This document shows, piece by piece, positions 60,237-64,000 of a DNA stretch of 64,000 nucleotides. The DNA is from Ptiloglossa arizonensis (lineage: Eukaryota; Arthropoda; Insecta; Hymenoptera; Colletidae). A model generated the notes under the pieces. That model was given only the letters and a program-made list of their open reading frames with translations. It had not been told where the DNA came from and made no database searches. Each line of letters starts with the position of its first letter. Position 1 is the first letter of the stretch. The stretch lies in the NCBI RefSeq assembly GCF_051014685.1, contig NW_027478389.1:2170001-2234000 (forward strand), given 5' to 3'. The translations under genes were made by a program, and so were the position numbers.

Positions 60237-63200
60237 CCATCTCTTAAATCCAAACTCCCATATCTCGCGAACGGAATGACGAACTCGAGAAATTCCTCTT
60301 GCATCTGAAAGTAGAAACTAGCTCGATTACAATGGTATGTGTACTTTTCCCCTAGGCCATTCCAGTTATACGTTTCTGGCATCAGAATTGCGAAAATTTT
60401 GATGGTTTCTCAACCATACCTTAACATCAAACTCCCATATCTCGCGAACGGATAGACGAACTCGAGAAGTTCCTCTTGCATCTGAAAGTAGAAACTCGCC
60501 CGATTACGACGCTATTTGTATTTTTGCCCCAGGCCATAGTAGTTATAGGTTTCGAGTATCAGACTTGCGAAATTTTGATGGTTTCTCAACCATTCCTTAA
60601 CTTCAAACTCCCATTTCTCGCGAACGGATTGACGAACTCGAGAAATTCCTGTTGCATCTGAAAGCAGAAACTCGCCCGATTACAATGGTGTGTGTATTTT
60701 TGCCCTATACCATAGTAGTTTTTGGTTTCGAGTATCAGACTTGCGAAATTTTGATGGTGTGTCAACCATTCCTTAACTTCTCACACCCATATCTCGCGAA
60801 CAGATTGACGACCTCGAGATATTCCTGTTGCATCTGAAAGTAGAAAGTCGCCCGATTACAACGCTATTTGTATTTTTGCCCCAGGCCATAGTAGTTATTG
60901 GTTTCGAGTATCAGACTTGCGAAATTTTGTTGGTTGCTCAACCATTCCTTAACTTCAATCTCCCATATCTCGCGAACGGATTGACGTACTCGAGAAATTC
61001 CTGTTGCATCTGAAAGTAGAAACTCGCCCGATTTCAATGCTATGTTTACTTTTCCCCTAGGCCATTCCAGTTATTGATTTCTAGTGTCAGGCTTGCGATA
61101 ATTTTGATGGTTTCTCAACCATTCCTTAACCTCAAACTCCCATACCTCGCGAACGGATTGTCGAACTCGCGAAATGCCTGTTGCATCTGAAAGCAGAATC
61201 TCGCCCGATTACAACGGTATGTGTATCTTTGCCTTAGGCCATTCCAGTTATTGATTTCTAGTGTCAGGCTTGCGATAATTTTGATGGTTTCTCAACCATT
61301 CCTTAACTTCAAACTCCCATATCTCGCGAACGGATTGTCGAACTCGCGAAATGCCTGTTGCATCTGAAAGCAGAATCTCGCCCGATTACAACGGTATGTG
61401 TATCTTTGCCTTAGGCCATAGCAGTCATTGGTTTCGTGTATCAGACTTGCGAAAAATTTGATGGTTTCTCAACAATTCCATAACTTCAAACTCCCATATC
61501 GCGCGAACGGACTCACGAACTCGAGAAATTCCGGTTGCATCCGAAAGTAGAAACTCGCCCGATTACAACGGTATGTGTATTTTCCCCCTAAGCCATTGTA
61601 GTTATTGGTTTCGTGTATCAGACTTGCGAAAATTTTGATGGTTTCTCAACCATTCCTTAACTTCAAACTCTCATATCTCGCGAACGGATTGTCGAACTCG
61701 CAAAATGCCTGTTGCATCTAAAAGCAGAAACTCTCCCGATTACAACGGTATGTGCATTTTTGCCCTAGGCCATAGTAGTTATTAGTTTCGAGTATCAGAC
61801 TTGCGAAGATTTTGATGATTTCTCAACCATTCCTTAACTTCAAACTCCCATATCTCGCGAACGGATTGACGAACTCGAGAAATTCCTGTTGCATCTGAAA
61901 GTAGAAACTCGCCCGATTACCACAGTATGTGTAGTTTTGCCCCAGGCCATAGTAGTTATTGGTTTCGAGTATCAGACTTGCGAAAATTTTGATGGTTTCT
62001 CAACCATTCCTTAACTTCAAACTCCCATATCTCGCGAACGGAATGACGAACTCGAGAAATTCCTGTTGCATCTGAAAGCAGAAACTCGCCCGGTTACAAC
62101 GGTATGTGCATTTTTGCCCTAGGCCATAGTAGTTATTGGTTTCGAGTATCAGACTTGCGAAATTTTGATGGTTTCTCAACCATTCCTTAACTTCAAACTC
62201 TCATATCTCGCGAACGGATTGTCGAACTCGCAAAATGCCTGTTGCATCTAAAAGCAGAAACTCGCCCTATTACAACGGTATGTGCATTTTTGCCCTAGGC
62301 CATAGTAGTTATTGGTTCCGAGTATCAGACTTGCGAAAATTTTGATGGTTTCTCAACCATCTCTTAAATCCAAACGCCGATATTTCGCGAACGGATTGAC
62401 GAATCCGAAAAATTTCTGTTGCATCTGAAAGTAGAAACTCGCCCGATTACAACGGCATGTGTATTTTTCAACTAAGCCATTGTAGATATTAGTTTCGAGT
62501 ATCAGACTTGCGTAAATTTTGATGGTTTCTCAACCATTCCTTATCTTCAAACTCCCATATCTCGCGAACGGAATGACGAACTCGAGAAATTCCTCTTGCA
62601 TCTGAATGTAGAAACTAGCTCGATTACAATGGTATGTGTACTTTTCCCCTAGGCCATTCCAGTTATACGTTTCTGGCATCAAAATTGCGAAAATTTTGAT
62701 GGTTTCTCAACCATACCTTAACTTCAAACTCCCATATCTCGCGAACGGATAGACGAACTCGAGAAGTTCCTCTTGCATCTGAAAGTAGAAACTCGCCCGA
62801 TTACGACGCTATTTGTGTTTTTGCCCCAGGCCATAGTAGTTATAGGTTTCGAGTATCAGACTTGCGAAATTTTGATGGTTTCTCAACCATTCCTTAACTT
62901 CAAACTCCCATTTCTCGCGAACGGATTGACAAACTCGAGAAATTCCTGTTGCATCTGAAAGTAGAAACTCGCCCGATTACCACAGTATGTGTAGTTTTGC
63001 CCCAGGCCATAGTAGTTATTGGTTTCGAGTATCAGACTTGCGAAATTTTGATGGTTTCTCAACCATTCCTTAACTTCAAACTCCCATTTCTCGCGAACGG
63101 ATTGACAAACTCGAGAAATTCCTGTTGCATCTGAAAGCAGAAACTCGCCCGATTACAATGGTATGTGTATTTTTGCCCTAGACCATTGTAGTTTTTGGTT

Positions 63201-64000
63201 TCGAGTATCAGACTTGCGAAATTTTGATGGTGTCTCAACCATTCCTTAACTTCACACTCCCATATCTCGCGAACAGATTGACGAACTCGAGATATTCCTG
63301 TTGCATCTGAAAGTAGAAAGTCGCCCGATTACAACGCTATTTGTATTTTTGCCCCAGACCATAGTAGTTATTGGTTTCGAGTATCAGACTTGCGAAAATT
63401 TTGATGGTTTCTCAACCATTCCTTAATTTCAAACTCCCATATCTCGCGAACAGAATGACGAACTCGAGAAATTCCTGTTGCATCTGAAAGCAGAAACTCG
63501 CCCGGTTACAACGGTATGTGCATTTTTGCCCTAGGCCATAGTAGTTATTGGTTTCGAGTATCAGACTTGCGAAATTTTGATGGTTTCTCAACCATTCCTT
63601 AACTTCAAACTCTCATATCTCGCGAACGGATTGTCGAACTCGCAAAATGCCTGTTGCATCTAAAAGCAGAAACTCGCCCTATTACAACGGTATGTGTATT
63701 TTTGCCATAGGCCATAGTAGTTATTGGTTTCGAGTATCAGACTTGCGAAAATTTTGATGGTTTCTCAACAATTCCTTAACTTCAAACTCCCATATCTCGC
63801 AAGCGGATTGTCGAACTCGGGAAACGCCTGTTGAATCTGAAAGCAGAAACTCGCCCGATTACAACGGTATGTGTATTTTTGCCTTAGGCCATAGTAGTTA
63901 TTGGTTTCGAGTATCAGACTTGCGAAAATTTTGATGGTTTCTCAACAATTCCTTAACTTCAAACTCCCATATCTCGCGAACGGATTGACGAACTCGAGAA
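60237..64000 (+). repeat. Terminal mosaic segment with 177-, 530-, 1060-, 1412- and 2297-bp steps
   Basis: The gaagttcctcttgc/cgctatttg monomer at 60476 recurs at 62773 (2297 bp). The aactctcatatctcgcg monomer recurs at 61671, 62201 and 63613 (steps 530 and 1412 bp). ttgatttctagtgtcaggc recurs at 61074 and 61251 (one monomer). ccacagtatgtgtagttttg recurs about 1060 bp apart near 61920 and 62980. The last monomer starts at 63942 and is cut by the window end. Confidence 0.78.

Larger units (their letters stand above)
1..64000 (+). repeat. Single tandem satellite array, 176/177-bp monomer, about 362 copies
   Basis: The motif tcaaccattcctt, or a close variant, recurs every 176-177 bases from base 1 to 63942, always in the same orientation. 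Successive starts in the first kilobases are 1, 177, 354, 530, 707, 884, 1060, 1237, 1413, 1589, 1765, 1941. No stretch longer than one monomer departs from the repeat, so no unique DNA, transposon or gene is present. The consensus is about 41% G+C (73 of 177 bases). Both window ends cut the array. Seen: tandem order, orientation and period. Known: such arrays with higher-order repeats typify eukaryotic centromeres and pericentromeric heterochromatin. Inferred: centromere-type satellite. The family is not one I recognise. Short open frames occur, but they are by-products of the repeat. Confidence 0.97.

Noticed and set aside
67..63134. Recurrent plus-strand open frames of about 61 codons beginning at ttgcatctgaaag
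   Set aside because: They start at TTG or another non-ATG codon inside the repeat, recur once per monomer type, and have no separate upstream signals. They are by-products of a repeat lacking stops in one frame.
1..64000. CRISPR array or bacterial repeat cluster
   Set aside because: The repeat is 176-177 bp with no unique spacers and no cas genes, which does not fit CRISPR.
1..64000. rRNA or tRNA gene cluster, or intergenic spacer repeats of rDNA
   Set aside because: No rRNA or tRNA core sequence is visible anywhere in 64 kb.
1..64000. Identification as alpha satellite, Arabidopsis 178-bp, rice CentO or maize CentC repeat
   Set aside because: Only the length class resembles some of these; the monomer sequence does not resemble what I know of them. 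Naming a family would be a guess.

Overview
The whole 64 kb window is one uninterrupted tandem satellite DNA array. It contains no gene, RNA gene, transposon, CRISPR array or unique sequence that I can support. The repeat unit is 176 or 177 bp. With the monomer register set at the motif tcaaccattcctt, a monomer starts at base 1 and the last start is at 63942. That gives about 362 full monomers (mean 176.6 bp) plus a 59-bp partial one. Every monomer lies in the same orientation, and the array runs off both ends of the window. The consensus is about 41% G+C with about 10 CpGs per monomer.

This architecture is eukaryotic and fits a centromeric or pericentromeric satellite. A nucleosome-scale monomer, head-to-tail order and higher-order repeats (HORs) all point that way. 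I do not recognise the family and cannot name the organism; a plant or an invertebrate is plausible, but that is inference.

Monomers fall into subfamilies. The main type carries ctcgcgaacggattgacg then aactcgagaaattcc. A divergent half-monomer type carries ctccgatatttcgcgaacgg then aatccgaaaaatttctg. A third type carries ctagctcgatt with ttatacgtttctggca. A fourth, concentrated at about 41-51 kb, carries gcctgtttcatctaaaagc and often gcttgctacaattttgatgg in reading order. Their order is reused at many scales.

Layout: 1-24 kb is a mosaic of interleaved segmental copies (offsets 883, 1060, 1236, 1590, 2648, 7240, 7769, 8299, 9360 and 16422 bp, all near-whole numbers of monomers). 26.3-28.6 kb holds a 4-mer HOR. 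28961-33196 holds two apparently identical 12-mers of 2118 bp, followed by truncated copies inside a 23-mer of 4062 bp. 34.8-45.4 kb is a set of further duplicated blocks with whole-monomer gains and losses. 46092-48213 is a pair of 6-mers (1061 bp), and 48214 onward shows a 10-mer step (1767 bp). 51395-58818 is an 11/13/12-mer HOR series. 58.8-64 kb is a looser mosaic.

The window gives no evidence of cooperating genes. Its biology is in the repeat architecture: array turnover by in-register unequal exchange or conversion, a conserved motif resembling a CENP-B box at 7 of 9 core positions, and an undepleted CpG cluster in each monomer. Coordinates of duplicated blocks come from reading by eye; breakpoints are accurate to roughly 10-50 bp unless given as monomer starts.
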